Positions 49,608 through 60,000 of a stretch of 64,000 nucleotides of DNA are shown one piece after another; positions within the stretch are counted from its first letter, which is position 1; every line of letters begins with the position of its first letter. Position numbers and translations under genes: made by a program. The stretch spans positions 570,756 through 634,755 of the forward strand of contig VYZB01000376.1 in assembly GCA_013397455.1 (NCBI GenBank), in the 5' to 3' direction. The DNA comes from Crotophaga sulcirostris (Eukaryota > Chordata > Aves > Cuculiformes > Crotophagidae). The notes under the pieces were generated by a model, which was not told the origin of the DNA, made no database searches, and saw only the letters and a list, made by a program, of their open reading frames with translations.

Positions 49608-50201
49608 ATGGGTTCTTCTCATGCCACACAGAGGGGTTCAGTGCAGACCCCACACAGTTCCCCGGGGCATGGAGGAAAGCACAAAGGAATCACAGGAGCA
49701 AAGGAAGGAGAGAAGATAGGGAAGAACGTGAAAGCTGAACTTGCTGCAAAGTTATGGAATAAGATTTTGGCACTCCGTATGATGGATAAGGAGATAAGAA
49801 GCTTAGAAAAAAACTGTGGTGATGAATCTTGGAGCAAAGTGCAGAAGAGGGGGCCAAAGGTAAGCAAAGTATTGGTAGTAAAAATGACCAAAATACAGTG
49901 GAATAATAGTCTCTGGAGGAAAGGGAGAAATGAAGGGAATGGAAAGAAAGAATTGTACATTGAGAAAAGTATAGTGGGTACCTGCGTATGCCTGCGTATA
50001 TCAAGCAAAAGAAGTGTACTTCTTTCTTATCAGTGTATACGCAAATGTGAACAGTCCAAGCCAGGTTTTGCTGTCAACATGGCTAATATAAAGAAGAAGG
50101 AATGGGTAGCTGGGAGAGTGGGACAAGGGAGTTACAGAGCATTAGAACAAGAAATACAGGGTGAACTTCTAAAGCCTGGGATCACATATTTCTCACAATA
50201 A
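49608..50201 (+). other. Longest non-transposon frame, 197 codons, unrecognised
   Basis: An ATG-started 197-codon frame, rich in Lys, Gly, Ser and Glu. The product is basic, has no signal peptide or membrane segment that I can see, and includes a central charged stretch (KAELAAKLWNKILALRM, then DKEIRSLEKN) that could form a helix. I recognise no family. It contains a 10-bp tandem duplication (CCTGCGTATG then CCTGCGTATA, 49981-50000). Two frames of more than 100 codons overlap it on the minus strand, which points to a local shortage of stop codons. For a 64-kb AT-rich window a chance frame of this length is uncommon but possible. No promoter or splice context supports it, so I do not call it a gene. 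Confidence 0.2.
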
Positions 50202-50204
50202 AGC

Positions 50205-52796
50205 AAACAAGGCAACTGGCAGAGTTCTATAGGGAAAATGACATCACTGCAGATTTTTAGGGATAATCATTTAACTGGATTAGCCCCAAAGTGCTGTGTC
50301 TAAAATCAGCATCCCTGTCTCTTTATGTACTCCAGATGAAACACATTAGCAGAAATATGGCAAGGGACATTCACAATGCACTGTTCTACATTATCAGCAT
50401 TTTTTGCAAATCTGCAATTAGTCTAAGGGGCCTGGGTAAATTAGGCCTCTTGATAAATGAAGCACCTAGACAGGTCTCAGATTTATTTGATCTAGCTGTC
50501 CTGCTGTCCAGAGCCTGTCAGCTAGGCTGTGGAACAGAGATGGTAGAGTGGGAAGGTCTGTGAAGCCAACATAACCGTGAACTGCTGAGTAGATGATGAT
50601 AAGCCCTGACTGGGGTTGCCAAATGACTGGCTTTGAAAGTTTCTGTGTAACTTTAGGAAGAATGCAATAAGTGAAGAAATCTAGAAATCCTCTTCAAATT
50701 TCAGTATGTATGAGTGAAATCGAGTGTAGTGAGAGGGACATTTAGTGCCTGAGCCATAGGCACACACATATGTACCCTCTGAGGGAGAGAGAGAAAGGTT
50801 GGGGGGTGAGGGGGGCGGCGTGGAAAGAAAGAGCAAGGGGAGAGAGGAACACTCACTGGAGACGAAGCTAGTATTTTCACATTGAACAAATTCTGGTGAA
50901 ACAAAGATCAGCTATTATTAACTCTTCTTGTTCCCCTGACCCTAAACTAGTCCATTTCACAGTCTATTTGCACTCCTGAAGGGAAGCCTGGTAGTTTCTG
51001 TTATTTTTCACCCTTGGAGCCATTTTAAAGAAAGCAGTATATTGTGGCAGAACATCTTTGATACACACAGCTTTTGCTTGCATGTACAGCTCTGCTATTT
51101 TAATACCTCCCCCCACCTAACCAACACACAATACTGTTGTTGTCTCTGGGGCAGGAGGAATAGTCTAGGGGAGGGGAGGAGGTATAGGGACTGTCCAGAT
51201 TATTCTTATTTATATCTTGAGATCATCTGCAGTGATTTCCAACTGAAGTGTGGCGACACCTGCCAACTCCTCTGCTGTTACTGTTGCTCTTGCTGAACTC
51301 AGCTGAACAAGCCAGTTAGGATTTTCCAGCAGATGTTCAGATGTTTTTCTTTTCTCCCTTTCTCTCTTTCTTACCTTCTGTTTTTAAAAGCCCTGTAGGA
51401 CCCCAGAAAAGACTTGCAACTGTCCCTAGCTTCTCTGAAACAGATCACATGCAAAATTCCTGCTTTTTTTTCAGTTATTGCAGTACTCAGATCAGCGGAG
51501 CTAATAATTGAGCATATAATTTTATATTGGTTGTAAGATGTGGAGAAGAGCAGAAGGATCTAAAATAGGTGAAATAATTTGTTTCTGAAGGAAGTGCAGT
51601 ATGCCTCCACTTCTCTCTGACATCTTCCCTGCTCCCTGATCTCTCAGTGTTCTTTAGTAAACCCACATTGATTTTCCTGTCGATAGCATTCCGTCCAATC
51701 ACAAAAAAATCATCAGTGCCAAACAAATTGCTGGTGCTTTCCTGCAGCTCACTTAGCTCTTCCACCTTGTAAAAAAGCTTACTTTGCCGCTGCATCTCTC
51801 CTTTCAAGTAAGTACATTCTATGTGATCTTAGAAGAAAAAGAGAAATCTCCTGTGCCTACCAAGGACCCAAATTCACCCTGGAAGTGCACAGTGTATCCA
51901 ATTACACCACAGTTTGATCCTGCTACTTTTCAAGGCCTTGTAAATTATGGAATTAAAATGGTTTAGTGGAAAAAAGGGCTGGTGACACTAGCAGTGTTAA
52001 GAATTCAGAATGCACCTTCTCATATATTAAAAAAGGCTCTTTGAATATCGTCAAAGAGATTTAATAATTTTTATTCCTTTTTAAAGTTGTTTTAAAAATG
52101 ATTAGACTTTTTAGAATAGACTTCATCTTATGTCTGTCTGTTGATCTCTCTCTTTCCACTCCTTTTCCTCCCAAGTCTTCCCACCTGCTGATTAATCAAA
52201 CTTTTCTTTGTTAACATACAGCGTTTCTGCCAAAATATTATGATTTTGCCAAAGCAGGCAGCCCAGCACTGAGACCTGGCACTGCTTTGTGTTAAGGTCT
52301 CCTAAATGCTCTAGGTGTAAATGACTAGGGAGAATCAGCACTTTTCCAACCACTTACTCTTTCCAACAACAACAAAAATCCCTGACATTAGTCTTGTAGC
52401 AATGCAAAAAAACCAGAACCAATTGGGGAAAACAAAGAGTGAAGCTAAAATTTCCTGTGTCCTGGGTGCTTGAAAAGGATAAAGGAGCCTGATTGAGAAA
52501 TGTCTGTGGGTTCATCAGTGGGGAGGTGAGGTCCGATGAATATCGGTTCGTCTGTGCATGAATGTGCGCTTATCTATGTTGAAGCTGAGGACATCTGTGT
52601 CCATGAAGCCTAGCCTATGCAGTAACACCTTGAAAATGTTGACATTCACCATTTGAAAGTAATTAGCAGTGCTGTTGTCTTTAAAGTATTCCCTATGTTG
52701 AAAATGCTTACAATAATAAACACTAATTGCTTTCAAATGGTAAATTGGAACCACAGCATCTGGATGGTGTTACACTTCTGTGCACGAAGGCATATG
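50205..52796. other. Non-coding DNA with a purine/G-rich patch
   Basis: A GA- and G-rich patch at 50782-50820 has two G6 runs. The remainder is unique sequence with frames under 107 codons and nothing recognisable. Confidence 0.55.
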
Positions 52797-52870
52797 TGTC
52801 TGTGTGTGCAGATAGATATATATATATGCATACGTATGCATGTTCATGCATGTGTGTATGTGTACATGTC
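52797..52870. repeat. Mixed GT/TA/GCAT alternating tract with palindrome
   Basis: Low-complexity alternating purine-pyrimidine sequence: GT repeats, then TATATATA, then a perfect 16-bp palindrome ATGCATACGTATGCAT (52826-52841), then CATG and GTGT units. Frames across it are artefacts. Confidence 0.85.
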
Positions 52871-52926
52871 AGTCTAATGTACAACACACAGCGGTGCCTG
52901 TTAGAAACAGAGACCTTCTGCATATG

Positions 52927-53000
52927 TTATTCCTGTCCAGAAAAGAAAATAAGAGATTAAGTGACTTACACAGGCAGAAGACAGAGAAAAACTGACAGGC
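52927..53000 (-). mobile_element. Possible MIR fossil, minus strand
   Basis: GAGATTAAGTGACTTACACAGG resembles the reverse-oriented MIR block GAGGTTAAGTGACTTGCCCAAGG. It is preceded by an AAAAGAAAATAAGAG stretch where MIR has GATGAGGAAACTGAGG. Only one good block is present, so the call is weak. Confidence 0.3.
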
Positions 53001-54739
53001 TCTCCTGGAGTATTTAAAGGGTAGAAAGCACAGTCTTGTGGTTCAGCTACAGAACTGCATATGACCGACTCTGGGTGCTGGGACCAGTCCTGCCAGAGCA
53101 AGTCTCTGGCTAGAGACACCCTGGCTGGCAAGGGCGTTCCCCAATACACCAGGGCCCTGACAGAGGAGTTTCCAGCAACCTTGATTATCACCAGGAGGAG
53201 AGGTGAAAGGGTGCCTGTTTCTTTCCAAATTGTAGAATATGAAGTTAGGCAATGAAAAAATAGTGTCCAAAGTTAGTAAGTGCTTCTTAACAGTCTAGAT
53301 GATGACCTTTATCCACAGTAGAGGACCTCCTGAGGTTTTGTTCATAGATGCTTATCAAATACATTGACATTCTCAGCTGTTCTGAGCTAAGTTGCAAAAT
53401 GTTCTCACTCCATGAGGGACAGGCTGCTAACAAGCCAGAATCTCTTCTCACAGTGGTGTAAATCAGAAGCAACACCAAAACAGTCAATGTAAGCCACACT
53501 GTCGTCAAACAAGGAGCAAGGGGAAAAATCAAGCCTCATTCTGTTTGTCAGTTTACAGCTAAGTTGGAAAAAACATGCTTGACCCTAATGGAACAGCTTT
53601 AAATGAAATAGAAATTCAGTTCAGCTTCTTCAAACCTGTCAGTAAAAATTACCTACTCCACACTGTCTGCAAGACTTAGGTGAAGTCCTATGGGACTGTA
53701 AAAAAAAAAAATCCTGCCGGTAAGGATGGTATTACCCTTACCACAGCAGCAGAAGCTGGAATCAGAGCTTACCCCAGGACCAGGGCTCCCAGAAATGCAT
53801 AGCCCTTGCACAATTCTTCCACTGCTCTGTAAAAGCCAGGGTGAGATGTACCGTGGTTGTCCATGGGAGCTGTGTTAGACCAAACAATAAGGGCTTTAGA
53901 AAATCGTCCTCATATGTGAGAATAACAACTGGAAGGCAGATTGGGGATGGCTCTCCCTCACAGTGTGTCTCTGTGGACACTTGCAGTTTCCTGTAGAGCA
54001 AGGGCAAGCAGGAGGTCTGTCCTCTCCTAAAGTCTGTCCTGGGAGATCCCAGCTCACCTTGGTTTGGCAAGAGAGGAGGAGGCCACGATCCCTCTGGTTT
54101 TAAAGGGCGGGTGCTGAGTGGATTTATGGAGCTCTGCAGAATCTTGGGGCTGTGCCACACAAGTGGCCTGGGCCACTTAGAAAGTTCAGCAGTGGTAACA
54201 AAGCTCAGGAAGCTGAGCCACTGAGGGACACTCTGCCTGGCAGCGTGCTCTTCAGCAGGGGTTCCTGTGACCTCCGCTTGCAGAAGGAAGGTGAGTTACG
54301 CACGTCCACCATCACACGAAGCTAGGCACAGTTCTGGCAGGGGCTCATGTGGGGTCTTTGGAGGGCAGCAGTGGATGAGTGGCTGTTCTCCATTTCAGTC
54401 TGCAGATATTAATTTCCAATTGTGTCTGGGATGTAAATACTGGAGGAAAAAAAGCCCTTGGAGTGAGATGCTACTACTTTTGGTAAGGGGGAATCCTTAG
54501 AAACAGCAAGCTGACTAAAAGTGACTGCTTGTACCTTCCTCTGAGGCATGGGGCAAACAACCATCTTAACTTGCCACTGTCCCGATAAACATGTATTTTT
54601 CTCTCTCTCACTCTCTCTGCAACTTTGCCAGTTGCTGGTGTTGCCTTTAGACACCAACATCAGCAAAGACTTTGTATCTTTCCCATTTAAAGTACTGTGA
54701 AACATGACCAAACAGGGAATATCAGAGGCCGTTAAACAT
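53001..54739. other. Non-coding DNA, partly GC-richer
   Basis: GC-richer patches at 53.04-53.22 and 53.74-54.37 kb carry chance frames (the longest 132 codons, 53762-54160, minus) with no domain. A CT repeat lies at 54600-54618 and an A-run at 53701-53711. Confidence 0.5.
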
Positions 54740-55560
54740 GCTTTAAAAGTTCTTTAATTTGTTGTATCATGATAACTGCACTTTAATAAAAGCAATTTCT
54801 GGTCTTAATAGCCATACAATAAACAGTTATTTATATGAATCAACATGTCTGGCTGAGCCTTCCAGGTGTGCCCCAGATTTTGAATCGTCAGAGTGATCCA
54901 GAGGGAGGATGCTGTCTGACAGAACCCAAACAAGGTTTATAAACAGGTGCCATTTTGCCTAGTCACATCTAGGGGTATGCTGGCTATATTAAGCGCCTGG
55001 AACAACATGGCACTTTCAGTGCTTTGATTTATTTCAGCATTACATTTAATTGTTTCCTTCTTGCCGAAGCTTTAACATGCAATGCTTGTAAATATAACCC
55101 GCGCCCTCCATATGGCACTCTGGTTTTCCATTTTCAAATGCAATCGTCCTGGAATAATGACTGTGGTATAACTCAATTTGAGTTCTGCTGCTAGGGACTT
55201 TATTACATAATGCTTTCTAATTGACCCTCATAGTTTAATAAGACAGAACATTTCGCCAGAACATTGACAAAAGTTATTAATTTTCACTTCAGCAGAGACC
55301 AGTGTCCCAATTAAATCCCATGATAATGCCTGACTGACTGACTGACCTCATTATGGCTAATGCTTATTAGTCCTGCAGAGAGGATAACATCACACACTGT
55401 TAAAATGCCTAAATGAGCACATACAACTATTCAGCATGATTATAATTTACATACATGACTAATTTTACTCCACCAGTCCTTGTCTGGTGAAACTAATGCC
55501 GTAAACTCTTGTCACACATCAGGATAGGCACTGCGAATTTTGAACCTATCATAAAAAGAG
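54740..55560. promoter_or_regulatory. Strongest candidate conserved non-coding element
   Basis: About 800 bp with no coding frame above 60 codons and almost no simple repeat apart from TGAC x4 at 55331-55346. It is dense in transcription-factor-like cores: CAATAAACAG and TTGTAAATATA (forkhead-like), TCTAATTGACC, CAATTAAATCC and GACTAATTTTA (homeodomain-like), ATGCAATGC and CAGGTG (E-box). The even k-mer texture and isolation from repeats are what one sees in deeply conserved developmental enhancers in gene deserts. This is inference from composition; conservation and activity are untested. Confidence 0.35.
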
Positions 55561-57325
55561 ACCCAAAGAGTTTTAAAAGGAAACAACATCCACTTAAATC
55601 TTACCTGCCTTCGCGGAAAACTATTATAAGTACACATACAATGTGTACTTGAACAACTAACGTACTTATGCATATTTCTTTTTAAAAGTAATTACTTCAT
55701 TTTCTTTAATGAACTAAAATAATGGTTGAGATCAAACATTTCTGCAGGGATTTTTACATGCCTTAGAGTTTAAATGCTCTTCTTCATGCAGGTCTGTGTT
55801 TTCACATTTTCTTAGAAGTTTTTTAAATGTAATGTAGGCAGCAATTTCACGTTCATCAGAACGTGATTCCATTTCTCTCAAGGAAAACACCTAAGCCAAA
55901 ATTCTTTATTAATACATTATATACTATAGTAGGCACATACTGAAAATGTCACCTATTTTGACAGAGTCTTTCTGAAAGTTAGGCCAGAACAGCTGTATTT
56001 TTCATGTTCTTTTGTAAAGAAATAAGTTAGGGAAGTATGGTGCATATTTTTATAGAGTGTAAGAAGTTCTTACACATTTTTCCTATGCTTTTAGGGTGCT
56101 TTAAATATGTACACCTTGTGATAAGAAGCACGTACCAATACTTCATCTGCAAGATTTTCTGCTGGTTTATTACATCCTTTTCCCTCAGGACTGTGTATTT
56201 GACAAAGGATAACAGTGAAACATCCTGTCTCCCAGACTTTGGTTTATTCAGAGGCCAGGTGATGTGAAATTTCAAGAGAGGAATCTACAAGACACAACAA
56301 GACTCTGGTAGATTAAGATAAATAGCAACACCCACTACCACACACACATATACAGTTTCACCAGGGCCAGGTGATGGCCTAGATATTCAGGCTAAAACTT
56401 TTTCAGACACACCCCAACAACATCACAGTATAAGTTCCATTGCCATGCAGTGAGATTTATCCTTGTAACAGTGCATGCTTCTTTGAAAAGAGGACTTCAG
56501 AGCCTGGTGACGTAGACTCAGAGTTCATTCTTCTTCAAAATGACCATGAAAGTACAGCCAAGGTCAACCACAGCAACCACTGCCACTGCATAAATGCTGG
56601 ATACATGAAAAAGGCTGTCTGGGAGCAGTCCCTTTCTTCATACCAGTCCCTTCAGACATATTACCTTTTCATTCATAAATCCCTTGACTCATGAGACTGG
56701 CTTGAGTCTTTCAGTCTTGTTTTCAACCACATTTTCTGCTTTCATTGCTTCCAGTCACATACCTCACACTGATGTCTTCAATATACCTCCCCCTCAATCT
56801 CCATCTTAATCGCATTTCATCTTCTACCATTGCACTTTGGAAAGGAATATAGCAGACATTGTCTACAAAAATGAAATGCAAACACAGCAGAAAATTAACT
56901 CTCAGACATACACAATAGATGTTCGCATGGTTTCAACTGAGCAAAGAATTTGGCCAAGTATATTTGTAAATAAAACCTGGGAAGTTTTGAGAGGTGCTAA
57001 TTAAGTCAATAGTATATTCTTGATTTGAAAATAATTATTTGTCTTTTGCAATTCAACTGTCATGTTTAATTTCCACTATTGTGGCATGTTCACTAACAAC
57101 ATGATGAGACATAGCATAGTGTGATCTTTCACTGTATAAAATAAACCAAGCAATTGTGAATGCACTAAAGAAACATCCGATCATATCATGCACCATATCA
57201 GCAATGCATCCAAATAGAAATTGAGATAAAACAGATCTTCAGTCCTAGTATACATCTTCTCTATATTCTAGCACACTGCAACTTGTAATGTGGCTTAAAA
57301 AACTTTCTGTTTTCAAGGCTTAGAG
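55561..57325. other. Non-coding DNA, nothing recognised
   Basis: AT-rich unique sequence with frames under 85 codons and no repeat family seen. Confidence 0.55.
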
Positions 57326-57416
57326 GGAAGGAAGGAAGGAAGGAAGGAAGGAAGGAAGGAAGGAAGGAAGGAAGGAAGGAAGGAAGGAAGGAAGGAAGGA
57401 AGGAAGGAAGGAAGGA
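57326..57416. repeat. (GGAA)n microsatellite, about 22 units
   Basis: About 90 bp of nearly perfect GGAA repeat, followed by GA-rich sequence to about 57457 and then a short (CAAA)n run at 57456-57471. It is the reverse-complement motif of the tract at 4327-4426. Frames through it are artefacts. Confidence 0.98.
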
Positions 57417-57471
57417 AAGAGAGGAAGGAGGAGAGAAAGGGAGGAGAGAAGAGAGAAACAAACAAACAAAC

Positions 57472-59499
57472 CTGCCTGCTTGAGTCTGGAATTTGATAAA
57501 AAGCCATTCGTTTGTGTATGATGATCCGAATTTTACTGCTCTGTTAGGGACATCTCAGAATATCCAAAATATAAAAATGGCTAAATGGAGTCCAGTTAGC
57601 CAACTGAAGGATCACAGGGTGTCTTCAGGAATTATTTCATTAATTGGGCCATCTTAGGAAAAGAAATCCTGGGTTTTGAAACTCCCTGTGGTCCAACATA
57701 CAAGTGTTCTTTTCTTTTTTGCTTTTTTTCAACTATGAGTACTTCTAAAATCATTCACAAAGGGATCAACCACAGTTTAGGCATACAGAAACAACACAAA
57801 ACCAGTACAGGTAAAAGGCTAAAAGAACTGTCTGGGAGCTACATGCAGTGAGGAACAGAAACAATTATAATGCTGTGTTCAGCCTAGCAGCAAGGGGAGT
57901 CCAAAGATATGTCCATGAAAGTGGTCTTATGCACAACTTGGCAGAAGGGAAGAAAGTAGCAACATAGGTGAGCAGATGCAAAATAATGAAACAGGTAATA
58001 AAGGGCCATGGGAAGGGGAGGAAGACCAGGTGAAAAATTAAAGTCCATGGACAGTGGTCAAGCAAAGGCCTTGCACGATCACTTGGTTGCTTTAGGTAAT
58101 GCTGAAGAGGGCAAGCAAAGCAGGTCATGAGCTCAGCAAGGTTTGCCAAAAATATAGGAGGAAAAAATATGAAAAGAATTTTTTTTACCAAAAGCTCAGA
58201 AGTCAAAATACTACACCATGGAAGAATGTGAAAAGTCAGTCAAGGAACTTGTAATAGACTTCTTCATCTAGGGCGAGTCAAATGTTGCCCTCCAGTCATT
58301 TCTTGGTGAAAACCATGTGGGCAGGATGTGGCTTTTAGGAACAAAAAGAATTCAGAAAGGAACAGTTTTGTCCATTTATTTTAGAACAATAAAAAAGAGC
58401 ATAAAGGTCACAAACTAGTCATGGGAGTTGAACCTAAATAAACTGCTGCCTTATTAGTTCTCTCTTGACCTTAAGGGATGATTTCAGGACTCCTAGAAGT
58501 ATTTTCTCTCTGGTTCTTGTCACTCACGCAGTCTTTCTCCAATACCTATTCTGAGGAAAAATCTTACTGTTTTCATTTACGCTATATGGACTGACAACAC
58601 AAGCTTTACACCTCAGTATGCTTTCTTCTCCTACTCCTCTCTGATCTCTGTAAGCATCTCCTATACATAAAGTATGAGAGGAATCATTTGAGTTGAAAGA
58701 TCTCTATGAAGGCTGCAGCTCCTTTTTTTTTAATACATGTATAACTGGACACCATTTCAAGAAATGCTATCTGAAGCTAATTTTGTGGTGGTGGATGCAA
58801 ACAGTCTGACCTGAGCATCATCTAAACTGGTAATAAGAGTTTAAAAAGCAGAAAATGGGGATGGTGGGTGTTACTTTGTTAAGCAACACATTCCCTGTGG
58901 AGATGGAGAAGAAAGAGGAAGAAGGAAGAACTGACCGCAGATAGAACAGTGACTGCGCAAGCATTTTGGCTATAAATCACTGGAAGAAAACATGGAACAA
59001 TAAAAAGAATCAGTTCCTTCCTTCCAAAAAATACTTTCACTTTGTAATCAGAAAAGAACCCTCTGTAACAGAAAAATGGGTTCCACCCAGTCACCTTTGG
59101 TGCAGAAAGTGATACATGCTGATAGCAATACTATGCTATAGGTCAAGTAGAACTTAATCTATAGTATCAAAACTGCAAGGGGATCGCAGGCAGGCAGAAA
59201 GAAATCATTCCATTTGGAATTGGTCCAGGATGCAAGGGTTAATGCACCCATTCTTGCAAAGTATACCATAAGATCTTTAATGAGTAAAATGATCAGTATC
59301 ACATCTTGGAAAGGTATTGAAATACTCCCCTGACATCATTCTGGGCTGTGGTTCAGCATGGGCTAGGAATAGAGGAAGGAAGAGGAAAGAGGAAAATGCC
59401 ACCTACAGTACTGAGTTGCCAACACTTAATAAAGAACAAGGAAACTAAAAACTAATCAAATGGGAGGAAAGGACATGTGAAAAATTTAAAAGATCAGGT
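57472..59499. other. Non-coding DNA, nothing recognised
   Basis: Mostly unique AT- and purine-rich DNA. The 113-codon minus-strand frame at 57865-58206 is hydrophobic but unrecognised. The decayed LINE that follows may extend leftward into 59.2-59.5 kb, but I could not align it there. Confidence 0.5.
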
Positions 59500-60000
59500 C
59501 CATAGTAGACTGTGGAAAGACTGAACGGAAGCAAGAAACCAAAATAAGAAAAGGAAGCTGAAGAATGGAAAATAGCTTCCTACCTAGATAAAGATTAATA
59601 AGACTTTTTTTTAACCAAAAGAAACATAAGGGTCAAGGGAAGAATACAATTGGCCTCCAGGATGTGGCAGGAGTAATTTATTGACAGAAGACAACTTCGC
59701 TGAGGAAAAAAAAAAAGAAGAGAGAGAGAGAAAGAGAGGGAGAGGAAAAAATTAAATGAATTTTCCCTCTCTGTGTTCACAAAGGAAGATGGGAGACAAA
59801 TGCCAGGAACAGACATAAATTTCCCAGGGGTAGAAGATGAAATATTGAAGAAAATCAGCATCACGTCAGACCAGGTGATTGAGAAATTAGAACATCTGAA
59901 GACTGACAAACCTTTACAGTCAGATTAGTTCCAGCAAAGAACTGTGAGTGAAGGATGGGGTAAAGAAATGAAGGAAATCTTTAGCATGCACTTTGGTATA
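59500..60000 (+). mobile_element. Decayed CR1/L3-like LINE, endonuclease-RT linker region
   Basis: Translated in shifting plus-strand frames, this stretch reproduces the ordered landmarks of the linker between endonuclease and reverse transcriptase in CR1-clade LINEs. A block EEWKIAS is followed by a short FF segment; FFNQKKHKGQGKNTIGLQD then AGVI (59607-59690) corresponds to the usual KSFFKYI...KRK..ENVGPL block. After an A/GA-rich expansion (59705-59750) and a frame change there is a 57-codon open stretch at 59755-59925. It reads NEFSLSVFTKEDG (canonical LNEFFASVFTKE), then ISITSDQVIEKLEHLKTDK, where functional elements have a LxxLKxxKSPGPDGI-like block. Stops and frameshifts abound, so it is long dead. 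A related clade (L2, L3 or RTE) is possible. Confidence 0.5.

Noticed and set aside
57261..57507. Two minus-strand frames with Leu-Pro-Ser-Phe repeats
   Set aside because: They are translations of the GGAA microsatellite.
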